In this document: one piece after another, positions 17,031-26,036 of the stretch
Position numbering within the stretch: the first letter of the stretch is position 1
How the letters are laid out: each line of letters begins with the position of its first letter
Assembly: GCA_023402845.1 (NCBI GenBank)
Contig: JAEYFP010000016.1
Coordinates: 310,001-374,000, forward strand
Length of the DNA: 64,000 nucleotides
Origin: Bacillota bacterium
GTDB taxonomy: Bacteria; Bacillota; Clostridia; Lachnospirales; Lachnospiraceae
Direction of reading: 5' to 3'
Notes under the pieces: model-generated
The model's database searches: none
What the model saw: only the letters and a program-made list of their open reading frames with translations
Told to the model about the DNA's origin: nothing
Program-made: the position numbers and the translations under genes

Positions 17031-17795
17031 TTAACTATGTACAACCTGCAGCCCGGCCTTCTGAAAAGCATCTTCGAAGCTCGCTGCATCTTCATCCTTT
17101 ACAAAACCATCCGAGACCGTATATTCCATACCGCATTGCTGCCACTTCTGTCTGCCGTACTCATGGTATCTTAAAAATTCAAACGTAACCTGTTTTCCCG
17201 CATTTCCTCCGAAAAATTCGAGAAAGCCGTTCAAAGCTTCTTTCGATGTATTAAATCCGTTGACAAGAGGAATACGAATCGCGATCTGCCTGCCGTTTTT
17301 AAAAATTGCATTCAGATTGCGGCACGTGACTTCATTGGATACCCCTGTCACCCGTTTATGAATCGTTCCGTCAGGATGTTTAAAATCCATCATCAGATAA
17401 TCAACCGCATTGATCAGCTTCATAAGCTGCGGATGAGAGCCATTGTTTTCAAGTGCAGTGGAAATCCCCCGCTCTTTCAGTTTTATAAGCAGCATGTTTA
17501 ATGTCTCAAACTGCAGCGTCGGCTCGCCTCCTGTAAACGTCACGCCGCCGCCGTCAAAAAACAGAGGTCTGCTTTGCTCCGCCTCCTCAAGAATGTCATC
17601 CCATGCATAGGTCTTGCAGGATAATCGCTTCCCTTTATCCTTTTCCATCATGCATCCTCTTGCCGGAATTCCTTCGGGATTTGCGCACCACGGACAGTGC
17701 ATGTTGCAGCCCTGCAGATGATAGACAAGCCTGTTTCCTGGACCATCCTGTGAATAGTTAAACCCTTTTTGAAATACAAGCAGCTCCTGATTCAT
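17031..17795 (-). CDS. Glycyl radical enzyme activase (radical SAM, PflA-like)
   Basis: A 254-residue radical SAM protein. The cluster motif C-x3-C-x2-C is Cys30, Cys34 and Cys37 (GCNMHCPWCANP). The SAM-binding stretch TFTGGEPTLQF follows at about residues 89-99. The length is like PflA, and there is no full ferredoxin insert with two extra 4Fe-4S clusters, only isolated cysteines after the motif (CMMEKDKGKRLSC). It installs the glycyl radical on the enzyme encoded directly downstream. It is first in the operon, behind GGAAGGAAAACA. Confidence 0.92.
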   Translation of the reverse strand: MNQELLVFQKGFNYSQDGPGNRLVYHLQGCNMHCPWCANPEGIPARGCMMEKDKGKRLSCKTYAWDDILEEAEQSRPLFFDGGGVTFTGGEPTLQFETLNMLLIKLKERGISTALENNGSHPQLMKLINAVDYLMMDFKHPDGTIHKRVTGVSNEVTCRNLNAIFKNGRQIAIRIPLVNGFNTSKEALNGFLEFFGGNAGKQVTFEFLRYHEYGRQKWQQCGMEYTVSDGFVKDEDAASFEDAFQKAGLQVVHS

Positions 17796-17830
17796 TGTTT
17801 TCCTTCCGCCATTCTTTTACTCTTTTTCTC

Positions 17831-17858
17831 ATTATATCATTATTTGTTATTTTGTCAA
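17831..17858 (-). promoter_or_regulatory. Strong promoter of the glycyl radical enzyme operon
   Basis: On the minus strand, TTGACA (17853-17858) and TATAAT (17831-17836), both perfect, are 16 bp apart. The operator-like palindrome at 17864-17882 is just upstream. Confidence 0.8.
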
Positions 17859-17863
17859 ACCAT

Positions 17864-17882
17864 TTAACAAATTAGTTGTTTA
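17864..17882. promoter_or_regulatory. Candidate ROK-regulator operator between divergent promoters
   Basis: TTAACAAATTAGTTGTTTA is an imperfect 19-bp palindrome with arms TTAACAA/TTGTTTA (6 of 7 pairs). It resembles the AT-rich (T)TTGTTTAAACAA-type sites of XylR/ROK proteins. It lies between the two divergent promoters. Confidence 0.45.
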
Positions 17883-17883
17883 C

Positions 17884-17912
17884 TTGCACATCCCATTTCG
17901 CAATGATAAAAT
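17884..17912 (+). promoter_or_regulatory. Promoter of the ROK regulator gene
   Basis: TTGCAC (17884-17889) and TAAAAT (17907-17912) with a 17-bp spacer. It is weaker than the divergent promoter of the glycyl radical enzyme operon and adjoins the shared palindrome. Confidence 0.45.
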
Positions 17913-17958
17913 GAAAGAAAATTAATTTTTTCTACAATGAACCGAGGACATTGCCCAC

Positions 17959-19110
17959 ATGAGTAAAAAGCCGCATAATGCCGAATATGTAAAACAATAT
18001 AACCGCAAAAAAATTCTAAATCTGCTCAGCAGAGAACCGCTTTCAAGAGCCGAGCTTGCCAGACGCACCGGCTTAACCCGTTCGGCAATTTCTGTTATTG
18101 TTGACGAACTGCTAAGCAGCAGCATTTTAATCGAACACCCTACCATTTCCCAAAAGAGAGGCCGAAGTCCTTCTCCTTTGACCTTAAATACCGAATGTTT
18201 TTACGCAGCCGGCATCTATCTGAATCGTCAGAGCTGCCATATCGGGCTGCTTGACATTTCGGGCAAATGCCATGCGCTTTCTTCTATTCCTCTTACAAAA
18301 GAAAAACAGACCAAAGAAGTAATGGATGCCATTTCTGACGCAATGAAATTAATGCTGCAAGAACATCCGAAAATCAAGGCTTCCCTGCTTGGCATCGGCA
18401 TCAGTGCACCCGGTCCGCTTGATATTAGTAACGGACGTATTTTGAACCCGCCTGAATTTGACCTCTGGCATCAGATGCCAATCTGTGAGGAGTTAAAAAA
18501 GAGCCTGCATTATCCCGTCTATCTTTCGGATAATGCAGACTCCCTTGCAATTTATAATATGCGCTACAACAGTACGATCCAAACCTCGGATTTTATGCTT
18601 CTGCTTGTTGACAGCGGCATCGGCTCAGGCATCATTTCAAACGGTATCTTACACCGGGGTGTCAACAGGATGTCCCCTGAAATCGGACATATTTCCATCA
18701 ACTATAACGGAAAAAAATGCGGCTGCGGCAACCGGGGCTGTCTGGAAGCATATGCCTCCATTCCCCATCTGTTCGCCGACACAGGCAGCACCTATCTCTC
18801 GTGGGAAGCCGTTATGCGCGATGTACAAAAGAAAGCTCCCGCTGCACTCAAGCTTCTGGAAACGGAAGCCGAATACCTCGCCTCCGGCATTATGAGTGCG
18901 ATCAACCTGTTCAGTCTTGACACAATCATTCTGGCAGGCGACATTCTCTGCGGTTTTGATGACATGCAACGGCTTCTGCTTAAAAAACTGCGCTCTCAGG
19001 CTCTGTTAAAAACAGCCTCGGATATTACGATCACAGCCTCGGATACAAGAGAGCATTATCACATCATTTCGGCAGCAAACATTGTATTTACGGCACATCT
19101 GAATGTTTAA
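17959..19110 (+). CDS. ROK-family transcriptional regulator (XylR/NagC-like)
   Basis: A 383-residue protein. A winged helix-turn-helix occupies residues 12-60 (ILNLLSREPLSRAELARRTGLTRSAISVIVDELL). The ROK sugar-kinase-like domain follows, with LLGIGISAPGPLD, DSGIGSGIISNG and the zinc-binding cysteine motif CGCGNRGCLEAYAS. It is divergent from the activase/glycyl radical enzyme/kinase operon and probably represses it until a sugar ligand binds. It ends 14 bp before the convergent putP gene. Confidence 0.9.
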   Translation: MSKKPHNAEYVKQYNRKKILNLLSREPLSRAELARRTGLTRSAISVIVDELLSSSILIEHPTISQKRGRSPSPLTLNTECFYAAGIYLNRQSCHIGLLDISGKCHALSSIPLTKEKQTKEVMDAISDAMKLMLQEHPKIKASLLGIGISAPGPLDISNGRILNPPEFDLWHQMPICEELKKSLHYPVYLSDNADSLAIYNMRYNSTIQTSDFMLLLVDSGIGSGIISNGILHRGVNRMSPEIGHISINYNGKKCGCGNRGCLEAYASIPHLFADTGSTYLSWEAVMRDVQKKAPAALKLLETEAEYLASGIMSAINLFSLDTIILAGDILCGFDDMQRLLLKKLRSQALLKTASDITITASDTREHYHIISAANIVFTAHLNV

Positions 19111-19124
19111 TATCAATATTTTAA

Positions 19125-20681
19125 TTAAATTCCGGCCTTAACCTCATCAAATTCTCTCTGCATTTCCTCTGAAGGCGGAGCCGTCAGCAAAGAAACCGCA
19201 ATAATGCAGAGACAGGAGAACAAAAATGCCGGCAGCAGCTCGTAAACATTGAATGCGCCGCCGAGCGGACGGATTACGAGCTTCCAGAAAAAGACCATTG
19301 CTGCTCCGCCGAGCATACCGGCAATCGCACCGGGACGATTGATTCTCTTCCAAAATAACGAGAAGAGCATCAAAGGGCCGAACGTTGCGCCAAAGCCCGC
19401 CCATGCAAAGGAAACAATCGTGAAGATGACGCTTTTTTCATCCAATGCAATAATAATAGAAATCAATGTAATGATAAGAAGCATCGCGCGAGAAACATTC
19501 ATGACCTGCTTGTCCGTGGCATCCTTCTTTAGCAATCCCTGATAAATATTCTTTGAAAACGCCGAAGCCGCAATCAGCAGGTAAGAATCCGAAGAACTGA
19601 TTGTCGCCGCAAGGATACCGGCCATGACGAAGCCGGCAAGCAAAGCCGGCAGCAAATGCGTTGACAGCAGGATAAATACATTTTCTGCCTCGGAAGCCGT
19701 ACTAAGCTCCGTAGGGAATACTGCTCTGCCTACAATTCCGATAAAGATTGCCGCTGCCAGGGAAATAATGACCCAAACCATTGCGATACGGCGTGCAAGC
19801 GGCAGCTCCTCTTCGCTGCGGATTGCCATAAAGCGAAGGAGCACCTGCGGCATTCCAAAATAACCGAGTCCCCATGCAAGCGTGGAAACGACTGAAATAA
19901 AGCCATAGCTTTTCGCCTCTCCGAATACCGGCACCCCATTCGCAACTGCTTGTACCCCGTTTTCAAGCGTAGGGGAAGCAACTCCAAAAAATTCGAAAAA
20001 GCCCGGGAAGCTCTTTGCGTTTTCATAAACAGCTCCGACACCGCCCGCACTCACCGTACCTACAATTAAAATAGTAGATAGTGCGGCGATCATCACAATA
20101 GACTGCATGAAATCAGATGCGCTCTCAGCGAGGAATCCGCCGATAATCGTATATACCAGAACAAAGATGGCTCCGACAATCATCATAGATACATAGGATA
20201 AACCAAACAAAGTGGAAAACAGCTTACCACAGGTAACCATACAGCTTGCCGCATAAACCGTAAAGAATATCAAAATAAAAATAGCAGAAATCATCATAAT
20301 GACTTTTTTGTCTTCCCTATACCGATTTGAGAAAAACTCCGGCAGCGTGATCGAGTTTCCCGCCTTGATACTGTAGCGGCGCAGTCTTTTAGATACAATC
20401 AGCCAATTGATATAAGTGCCGACACCCAAACCGATTGCAGTCCATGCAGCATCGGCGAGTCCGCACCAATAAGCGACGCCCGGAAGACCCATCAGCAACC
20501 ATCCGCTCATATCGGAGGCCTCCGCGCTCATTGCGCTCACCCAAGGGCCTAAAGTCCTTCCGCCCAGGAAATAACTCTCTGTGTTTTTGTTCGCCTTTTT
20601 TGCAAAGGCAAAACCAATCATGATTACCGCTGCCATATAAATAATCATAGCAATTAAAATTTGAATTGTACTGGTATCCAT
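19125..20681 (-). CDS. putP: Sodium/proline symporter (SSS family)
   Basis: A 518-residue symporter of the solute:sodium family, about 13 membrane helices. PutP-specific stretches are clear: YFLGGRTLGPWVSAMSAEASDMSGWLLMGLPG near the N-terminus, LAWGLGYFGMPQVLLRFMAIRS, and ATISSSDSYLLIAASAFSKN, which contains the Ser/Thr Na+-site residues. It imports proline with Na+. Its promoter is TTGCTA/TATAAT at 20766-20771 and 20743-20748. It is transcribed alone and is convergent with the ROK gene. Confidence 0.93.
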   Translation of the reverse strand: MDTSTIQILIAMIIYMAAVIMIGFAFAKKANKNTESYFLGGRTLGPWVSAMSAEASDMSGWLLMGLPGVAYWCGLADAAWTAIGLGVGTYINWLIVSKRLRRYSIKAGNSITLPEFFSNRYREDKKVIMMISAIFILIFFTVYAASCMVTCGKLFSTLFGLSYVSMMIVGAIFVLVYTIIGGFLAESASDFMQSIVMIAALSTILIVGTVSAGGVGAVYENAKSFPGFFEFFGVASPTLENGVQAVANGVPVFGEAKSYGFISVVSTLAWGLGYFGMPQVLLRFMAIRSEEELPLARRIAMVWVIISLAAAIFIGIVGRAVFPTELSTASEAENVFILLSTHLLPALLAGFVMAGILAATISSSDSYLLIAASAFSKNIYQGLLKKDATDKQVMNVSRAMLLIITLISIIIALDEKSVIFTIVSFAWAGFGATFGPLMLFSLFWKRINRPGAIAGMLGGAAMVFFWKLVIRPLGGAFNVYELLPAFLFSCLCIIAVSLLTAPPSEEMQREFDEVKAGI

Positions 20682-20742
20682 ATTCCCTCCTCTTGCCCCT
20701 CATAAAAGACAGGGACACTTCTTTAAGATACTTACTTTTAGC

Positions 20743-20771
20743 ATTATAGGGGAAATTCCGGTAGATAGCAA
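20743..20771 (-). promoter_or_regulatory. Promoter of putP
   Basis: On the minus strand, TTGCTA (20766-20771) and TATAAT (20743-20748) are 17 bp apart. Confidence 0.7.
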
Positions 20772-20799
20772 GTAAATCCGCAGGAATTTCTGATTAAAT

Positions 20800-20835
20800 A
20801 AAAGAGCCTGACATTGTCAGGCCCGTTTTTGTTTA
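20800..20835 (-). terminator. Terminator of the V-type ATPase operon
   Basis: On the minus strand, GCCTGAC (20816-20822) pairs with GTCAGGC (20806-20812), followed by TCTTTTATTT. The TGA stop codon of the subunit D gene (20817-20819) is part of the stem. Confidence 0.8.
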
Positions 20836-21440
20836 TTTCGTTTGATTACCTTTAGTCTTGTAAATTCCTCCCGCTCCTTTTCCTCCAAAGCAGACTGAAT
20901 ATTTTTGCAGAGTGCTTCATAGGTCGGAATCGTGATATTATTCAATGCATTTGCCCGCTTCTGTGTCTTGCGGATATTCGCAGCAAGACGATATGCGGAA
21001 TTTTCGACGGCAGAGAGTCTTGTCGTCAGCTCCTTTACCTTCTGGAACGCCTCTCTGACTTCATCAAGGGAATATCTTGTACTGTAAAAAGCAAATGTCG
21101 GCTTCATTTCCGTTTGGTCCATTTCTACACGCGGAATTTCCGTGCCCATAACACTCCGCGTTTTGATGACAATGGAATCTTCAACCTCCATTGCTTCGGC
21201 AACTTCCTGTACGTAACTGATTCCAAGCTCGATATTTGCCTCCTGTAATGCTTTATACGCTTTCCGGAAGGTCACATCAATTTCGGACTGAATGCCCTTT
21301 GCCTCGTCAATCAGACCTGTCAGCTCTGAGATCAGAATATTTCTCTTTTTATCCATCAGCTCATAACCCTGTTTGGCAAGCTTTAATGAATTCTGCAGAG
21401 ACATCAGATTTCCTTTTGTAGGCACCGTACTTACATTCAT
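20817..21440 (-). CDS. ntpD: V-type ATP synthase subunit D
   Basis: A 207-residue central-stalk subunit, mostly two long coiled-coil helices. The N-terminal PTKGNLMSLQNSLKLAKQGYELMDKKRNILISEL is the family signature. It forms the rotating shaft with subunit F inside the A3B3 head. GGAAGGAGGG precedes the start. It is the last gene of the nine-gene operon, and its stop codon lies in the terminator stem. Confidence 0.95.
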   Translation of the reverse strand: MNVSTVPTKGNLMSLQNSLKLAKQGYELMDKKRNILISELTGLIDEAKGIQSEIDVTFRKAYKALQEANIELGISYVQEVAEAMEVEDSIVIKTRSVMGTEIPRVEMDQTEMKPTFAFYSTRYSLDEVREAFQKVKELTTRLSAVENSAYRLAANIRKTQKRANALNNITIPTYEALCKNIQSALEEKEREEFTRLKVIKRNKQKRA

Positions 21441-21478
21441 AAACAGCCCTCCTTCCCGATAATCTTTCTATCACCGTC

Positions 21479-22867
21479 TTATGCTTCCGGGACGGTTTCC
21501 TGATATCGTTCGTTCAAAACCTTCGTATCAATACGGTCAAGTTCCTCTTTCGGCAGCATTCCCAAAAGCTCCCATGCCAAATCGAGGGTTTCCATAATTG
21601 TTCTGTTCTGTGCCATACCCTGGCCGACAAATCGGGATTCAAAGACCTTGCCGAACATGACATACTTTTTATCAATCGGCGAAAGCTCATCCTCACCGAT
21701 AACGGAAGCAAGCGCTCTGGCATCCTGCACCTTCGCATAGGAAGCATATAACTGGTTTGCGACGTCCTGATGATCTTCTCTCGTAAAGCCAGCACCGATA
21801 CCGTCCTTCATTAACCGAGACAATGAAGGAAGGATGCTGATCGGCGGATAAATGCCCTGACCGTGAAGAGAACGGTCCAATACGATCTGCCCTTCCGTGA
21901 TATATCCTGTCAAATCCGGAATCGGATGCGTAATATCATCATTCGGCATTGTCAGGATCGGAATCTGTGTCACGGAACCTTTGGCATTCGTGACAATTCC
22001 GGCTCGCTCATAAATCGTGGCAAGCTCACTGTACAAATAACCCGGATAACCCTTTCTGCTTGGAATTTCACCCTTGGAGGAGGATACCTCACGCATGGCC
22101 TCCGCAAAAGATGTCATATCCGTCAAAATAACAAGAATATGCATGTTATGCTCATATGCCAGATATTCCGCTGCCGTCAGAGCAATTTTCGGCGTAAGCA
22201 GACGCTCGACAACCGGGTCATTGGCAAGATTCAAAAACATACACACATGGTTGCTGACACCGCTTTCCTCAAACACCTTCTGAAAATAATCAGCAACATC
22301 ATGCTTGACTCCCATTGCTGCAAATACGATTGCAAACTCTTCGTCGGAATTGTCCCCCAGCGATGCCTGCTGCACAATCTGAGCGGCAAGCTCATCATGA
22401 GGAAGTCCATTTCCGGAAAAAATAGGAAGCTTCTGCCCTCTGATCAGTGTCGTCAGACCATCGATTGCAGAAATACCGGTACGAATATAATCTCTGGGAT
22501 ACTCCCTGGCAACCGGATTTAACGGAAGCCCGTTGATATCTCTGCGTACTTCCTCTGTAATCTCCCCAAGTCCGTCAATCGGCTGCCCGATTCCGTTGAA
22601 AGTTCTTCCGAGAATCTCCTCTGACAGGCCGATTTCCATCGGATGTCCCGTCAGCTTTATATGTGTATTTTTCAGGGACATGCCTTCCGTTCCTTCAAAT
22701 ACCTGAATGACTGCCTTATCCTCATAAATTTCAACAATGCGGCCAAGCTTTCTTTCCTTTCCGTCCATCTGTATTTCGACGATTTCATCAAACGCCGCAT
22801 TTTTTACGCCTTCGAGGACAACAAGCGGTCCGTTTATTTGATTTAATCCGATATATTGAATTGACAT
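21479..22867 (-). CDS. ntpB: V-type ATP synthase subunit B
   Basis: A 462-residue non-catalytic nucleotide-binding subunit of the A3B3 hexamer. Landmarks are PIFSGNGLPHDELAAQIVQQA in place of a Walker A loop, LTDMTSFAEAMREVSSSKGEIPSRKGYPGYLYS, and the C-terminal helical domain. It lies 26 bp downstream of subunit A and 38 bp upstream of subunit D. Length and order are normal for bacterial V-type enzymes. Confidence 0.96.
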   Translation of the reverse strand: MSIQYIGLNQINGPLVVLEGVKNAAFDEIVEIQMDGKERKLGRIVEIYEDKAVIQVFEGTEGMSLKNTHIKLTGHPMEIGLSEEILGRTFNGIGQPIDGLGEITEEVRRDINGLPLNPVAREYPRDYIRTGISAIDGLTTLIRGQKLPIFSGNGLPHDELAAQIVQQASLGDNSDEEFAIVFAAMGVKHDVADYFQKVFEESGVSNHVCMFLNLANDPVVERLLTPKIALTAAEYLAYEHNMHILVILTDMTSFAEAMREVSSSKGEIPSRKGYPGYLYSELATIYERAGIVTNAKGSVTQIPILTMPNDDITHPIPDLTGYITEGQIVLDRSLHGQGIYPPISILPSLSRLMKDGIGAGFTREDHQDVANQLYASYAKVQDARALASVIGEDELSPIDKKYVMFGKVFESRFVGQGMAQNRTIMETLDLAWELLGMLPKEELDRIDTKVLNERYQETVPEA

Positions 22868-22893
22868 ATATCACCATCCCTTTCCGAACAGCA

Positions 22894-24666
22894 CTATTTG
22901 TTCTTTCTTAATACTTCCTCGTAAAATGCGTCAATATCTGCTCTGTACTGATCAAACAACTCCAGCTTATTATTCGGCACATCATATTTAATGGAAATGA
23001 CACGTTCAAAAATATTGCTTTCCTTTAATACGGACATCGGCATTCCCATAGCGATCAACTTTCTTGATACATCGTTCAGATAAAGGATCGTATCCAGCAT
23101 TTTATACTGCTTTGCCATCGGCACACACGTATCGTCCGAATGAAACGCATTCTGCTGCAAAAAGCCCAGCCGGATTACCTTTGCAATTTCAAGCACAAGT
23201 TTCTGATCATCGGGAAGCACATCGCTGCCAATCAGCTTCACAATTTCAAGCAAATTGCTTTCCTGATTCAAAAGCGTTACAATTCTGTTTCTGTAATTCA
23301 TGAAATCAGGAGAAACCTTTTCCTGATACCATGGTGTCAGATCCGGTAAATATTCGCTGTAGCTTGTCAGCCAGTGGATCGCCGGAAAGTGTCTCGCATA
23401 GGCAAGCGATTTATCAAGTCCGAGGAAACAGCGCACAAAACGCTTTGTATTTTGTGTGACCGGCTCGGAAAAATCACCGCCCTGAGGGGAAACCGCACCG
23501 ATAATCGTTACGCTGCCCTCCGAATTATTTAAATTGGAAACAAGCCCCGCCCGCTCATAAAAAGCAGAGAGCTTGGAAGCCAGATATGCCGGGAAGCCTT
23601 CCTCCGCAGGCATTTCTTCCAGACGGCCTGACAACTCTCTGAGTGCCTCCGCCCAACGGGAAGTAGAGTCTGCCATGATTGCCACGTCATAACCCATGTC
23701 GCGGTAATATTCTGCCAGCGTAACACCTGTATAAATAGATGCCTCTCTGGCAGCCACAGGCATATTGGACGTATTGGCGATCAGCGTTGTTCTTGCCATC
23801 AATTTATTTCCCGACTTCGGGTCCTCAAGCTTTGAAAAGTCCTCGAGCACCTGTGTCATTTCATTGCCTCGCTCACCGCATCCGATATAAACAATAATGT
23901 CCGCATCCGACCATTTTGCGATCTGGTGCTGCGTCATCGTCTTCCCTGTGCCGAAGCCCCCCGGAATTGCCGCCGTACCTCCTTTTGCGATCGGAAACAG
24001 CGTATCCAGAATTCTCTGTCCTGTTATCAGCGGAATATGTGTGGAATAACGCTTACTGACAGGTCTAGGCACACGAATCGGCCATTTTTGTGCGAGTCTT
24101 AAAGGAACCTCTTCGCCCTGATCCGTCTCCACTACGGCAATCACATCTTCTACCGTATAGGCTCCATCCGCCGCAACATCTTTTATTCTGCCCTTCACAA
24201 AAGGCGGGACCATGGATTTATGGACAATGGCTGTTGTTTCCTGCATTTCGGCGATAATCGTACCGCCTTCCACATGCTGTCCGTTTCTGACCGTCATCGT
24301 AACAGGCCATTTTTTCTCCATATTAAGAGGCTCCGCACTGATTCCTCGGTTAATGTAAATGCCGGATTTTTCAGCAATCGAATTTAAAGGGCGCTCAATA
24401 CCGTCAAAAATATTATTCAGGATACCCGGGCCCAATGTAACCGAAATCGCGCTGCCGGTAGCCGTCACTTCAGCCCCCGGTTTCAGCCCGCTTGTTTCCT
24501 CATATACCTGAATTGTCGTCAAATCCGTAGAAAGACCGATGACCTCGCCGACCAGATGCTCCTCGCCGACATAGACCATTTCGCCCATTTTAAAACCCGT
24601 ATTCCCCTTCAGGTAAATGACCGGGCCGTTAATTCCATAGACAATTCCTTTTTTACTGTCACTCAT
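22894..24666 (-). CDS. ntpA: V-type ATP synthase subunit A (catalytic)
   Basis: A 590-residue catalytic subunit. The P-loop is GGFGTGKTMTQ within AIPGGFGTGKTMTQHQIAKW. The catalytic Glu lies in GCGERGNEM, and ADSTSRWAEALRELSGRLEEMPAEEGFPAYL is the subunit A signature. The non-homologous insert of V-type A subunits is present (about residues 115-190). The start at 24666 follows GGGAGGGAACCC and overlaps the subunit E gene by 8 bp; a longer reading frame to 24723 lacks a binding site. Confidence 0.96.
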   Translation of the reverse strand: MSDSKKGIVYGINGPVIYLKGNTGFKMGEMVYVGEEHLVGEVIGLSTDLTTIQVYEETSGLKPGAEVTATGSAISVTLGPGILNNIFDGIERPLNSIAEKSGIYINRGISAEPLNMEKKWPVTMTVRNGQHVEGGTIIAEMQETTAIVHKSMVPPFVKGRIKDVAADGAYTVEDVIAVVETDQGEEVPLRLAQKWPIRVPRPVSKRYSTHIPLITGQRILDTLFPIAKGGTAAIPGGFGTGKTMTQHQIAKWSDADIIVYIGCGERGNEMTQVLEDFSKLEDPKSGNKLMARTTLIANTSNMPVAAREASIYTGVTLAEYYRDMGYDVAIMADSTSRWAEALRELSGRLEEMPAEEGFPAYLASKLSAFYERAGLVSNLNNSEGSVTIIGAVSPQGGDFSEPVTQNTKRFVRCFLGLDKSLAYARHFPAIHWLTSYSEYLPDLTPWYQEKVSPDFMNYRNRIVTLLNQESNLLEIVKLIGSDVLPDDQKLVLEIAKVIRLGFLQQNAFHSDDTCVPMAKQYKMLDTILYLNDVSRKLIAMGMPMSVLKESNIFERVISIKYDVPNNKLELFDQYRADIDAFYEEVLRKNK

Positions 24667-25246
24667 TCGGGTTCCCTCCCTGGAAGATAAACTTATTTCG
24701 TTCTTCCTCCAAAGCTGTCTCAAATGACTTATCTATCAAAATCTTATTATCATTCGTCACAGCTCTCGTACCGCCTATAAAGGAATAAGCACTGACCGTA
24801 AGAAGACAGCCTGCTTCTTTTTCCAGCAGTTCTTTCTTATCCGCATCTGCCGGGTCAATATAAACCGTCAGCGGATTTTCACCGGCAAATTCCTTCGCTT
24901 CTTTTATCTGTAAGATAAGAAGCTTTTCATAGTCCTCTGTTTTTTTATAATCTTCTAATAAAGCGGCAACCTCTGAAAGCAGTTTTCCTTTTAATTCCTC
25001 CTGCTTATCTGAAAGTTCCTTTCTGATGACAATCTGTGTTGCGGACACCTCTTTATTCTCAGCGGATTTTAAAGCCGAACGCTCTGCCGAAACACGGCCC
25101 TCTATATGTGCCCGTTTGCTCTGCCTGTATTCCTCTAATATCTGGTTTGCAGAAGTATTGTAGCCTTTGATGATTTCATACGCCTGCTTTCTTGCATTTC
25201 CCATTGTTGTATCCAGGAGTTCCTGCAGCTTTTCATCTGTTGTCAT
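24659..25246 (-). CDS. ntpE: V-type ATP synthase subunit E
   Basis: A 195-residue peripheral-stalk protein with a long N-terminal helix (residues 1-95, charged and coiled-coil-like) and a C-terminal globular part ending in ILIDKSFETALEEERNKF, typical of the family. It links the catalytic head to membrane subunit I together with the G/H subunit. The ATG at 25246 (MTTDEK) has GAAGGTG upstream; an ATG three codons earlier is too close to that site. Confidence 0.9.
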   Translation of the reverse strand: MTTDEKLQELLDTTMGNARKQAYEIIKGYNTSANQILEEYRQSKRAHIEGRVSAERSALKSAENKEVSATQIVIRKELSDKQEELKGKLLSEVAALLEDYKKTEDYEKLLILQIKEAKEFAGENPLTVYIDPADADKKELLEKEAGCLLTVSAYSFIGGTRAVTNDNKILIDKSFETALEEERNKFIFQGGNPNE

Positions 25247-25272
25247 TAGATTCACCTTCTTTCATGAAATCA

Positions 25273-25581
25273 TTAAAGTTTTAATCCGATCGCTTCACTG
25301 ACATAAGAAGTAATAAAGTCAGATGCACGTCCTGTTCCATGGCGGTCCGGTATTTCCACAAGAAGCGGCTGCTTCCTGTGAAGCCGCACATCATCAATAA
25401 TATCGGGAAATTCTTTTCCGAATTTTTCAGTCAATAAAATAATACCTATCTCTTTGTCTGCAATTGCCTTATTCAGTTCCTCCAAAAGCTCCTGCCTTTC
25501 ATGGACTACGGCACCCTCCACGCCGGCAAGGCGCATTCCGGTATAGGTATCGACATTATCGCTGATCAAATACATTTTCAT
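25273..25581 (-). CDS. ntpF: V-type ATP synthase subunit F
   Basis: A 102-residue Rossmann-like subunit of the central stalk. It begins MKMYLISDNVDTYTGMRLAGVEGAVV and contains IGIILLTEKFGKEFPD and the strand LVEIPDRHG, all characteristic of subunit F. It binds subunit D. Its start abuts the stop of subunit K by 1 bp. Confidence 0.93.
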   Translation of the reverse strand: MKMYLISDNVDTYTGMRLAGVEGAVVHERQELLEELNKAIADKEIGIILLTEKFGKEFPDIIDDVRLHRKQPLLVEIPDRHGTGRASDFITSYVSEAIGLKL

Positions 25582-26012
25582 CAGCCTAATTTACCTAAGA
25601 TCATGAACGAAATAATCAAGCCGTAGAGAGCAATACCTTCTGCCAAACCAACGAAAATAAGTGATTTACCGAGGATGCTCTGATCCTCACTGATCGCGCC
25701 TAGTGCAGAACTTGCGGCACTTGCTACCGCAATACCGCCGCCGATACAGGATGCCCCTGTGGAAAGCGCTGCCGCAATATAGCCAAGACCTGTGGATAAT
25801 GTCGCTGCTGATGCGGCTTCTGCTGCCGATACGTTAGAATACATCAGGATGTTCGCGATCACCATCGTTGAAAAAAACAAAAATGCGTTAATACCGATCG
25901 TTGTCTTATACCTACCTCTCGTATGCTCTCCTATTAAATAAGCGCCAAAAGGAATTACGATACTAAGAATCAATGCTGCTGCCAATAATACCTTTACTAC
26001 TGTCTCTGTCAT
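25581..26012 (-). CDS. ntpK: V-type ATP synthase subunit K (rotor ring proteolipid)
   Basis: A 143-residue proteolipid with four hydrophobic helices (about 5-27, 38-58, 72-103, 113-140), i.e. a duplicated hairpin. The ion-binding carboxylate is Glu125 in VGLAEGIALYG of helix 4; the first hairpin has no matching buried carboxylate. The Gly-rich packing motif GASCIGGGIAVASAASSALGAI is in helix 3. Whether the ion is Na+ or H+ is not decided by what I can see. Confidence 0.93.
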   Translation of the reverse strand: MTETVVKVLLAAALILSIVIPFGAYLIGEHTRGRYKTTIGINAFLFFSTMVIANILMYSNVSAAEAASAATLSTGLGYIAAALSTGASCIGGGIAVASAASSALGAISEDQSILGKSLIFVGLAEGIALYGLIISFMILGKLG

Positions 26013-26036
26013 TTGAATGACCTCCCTATCATATTT

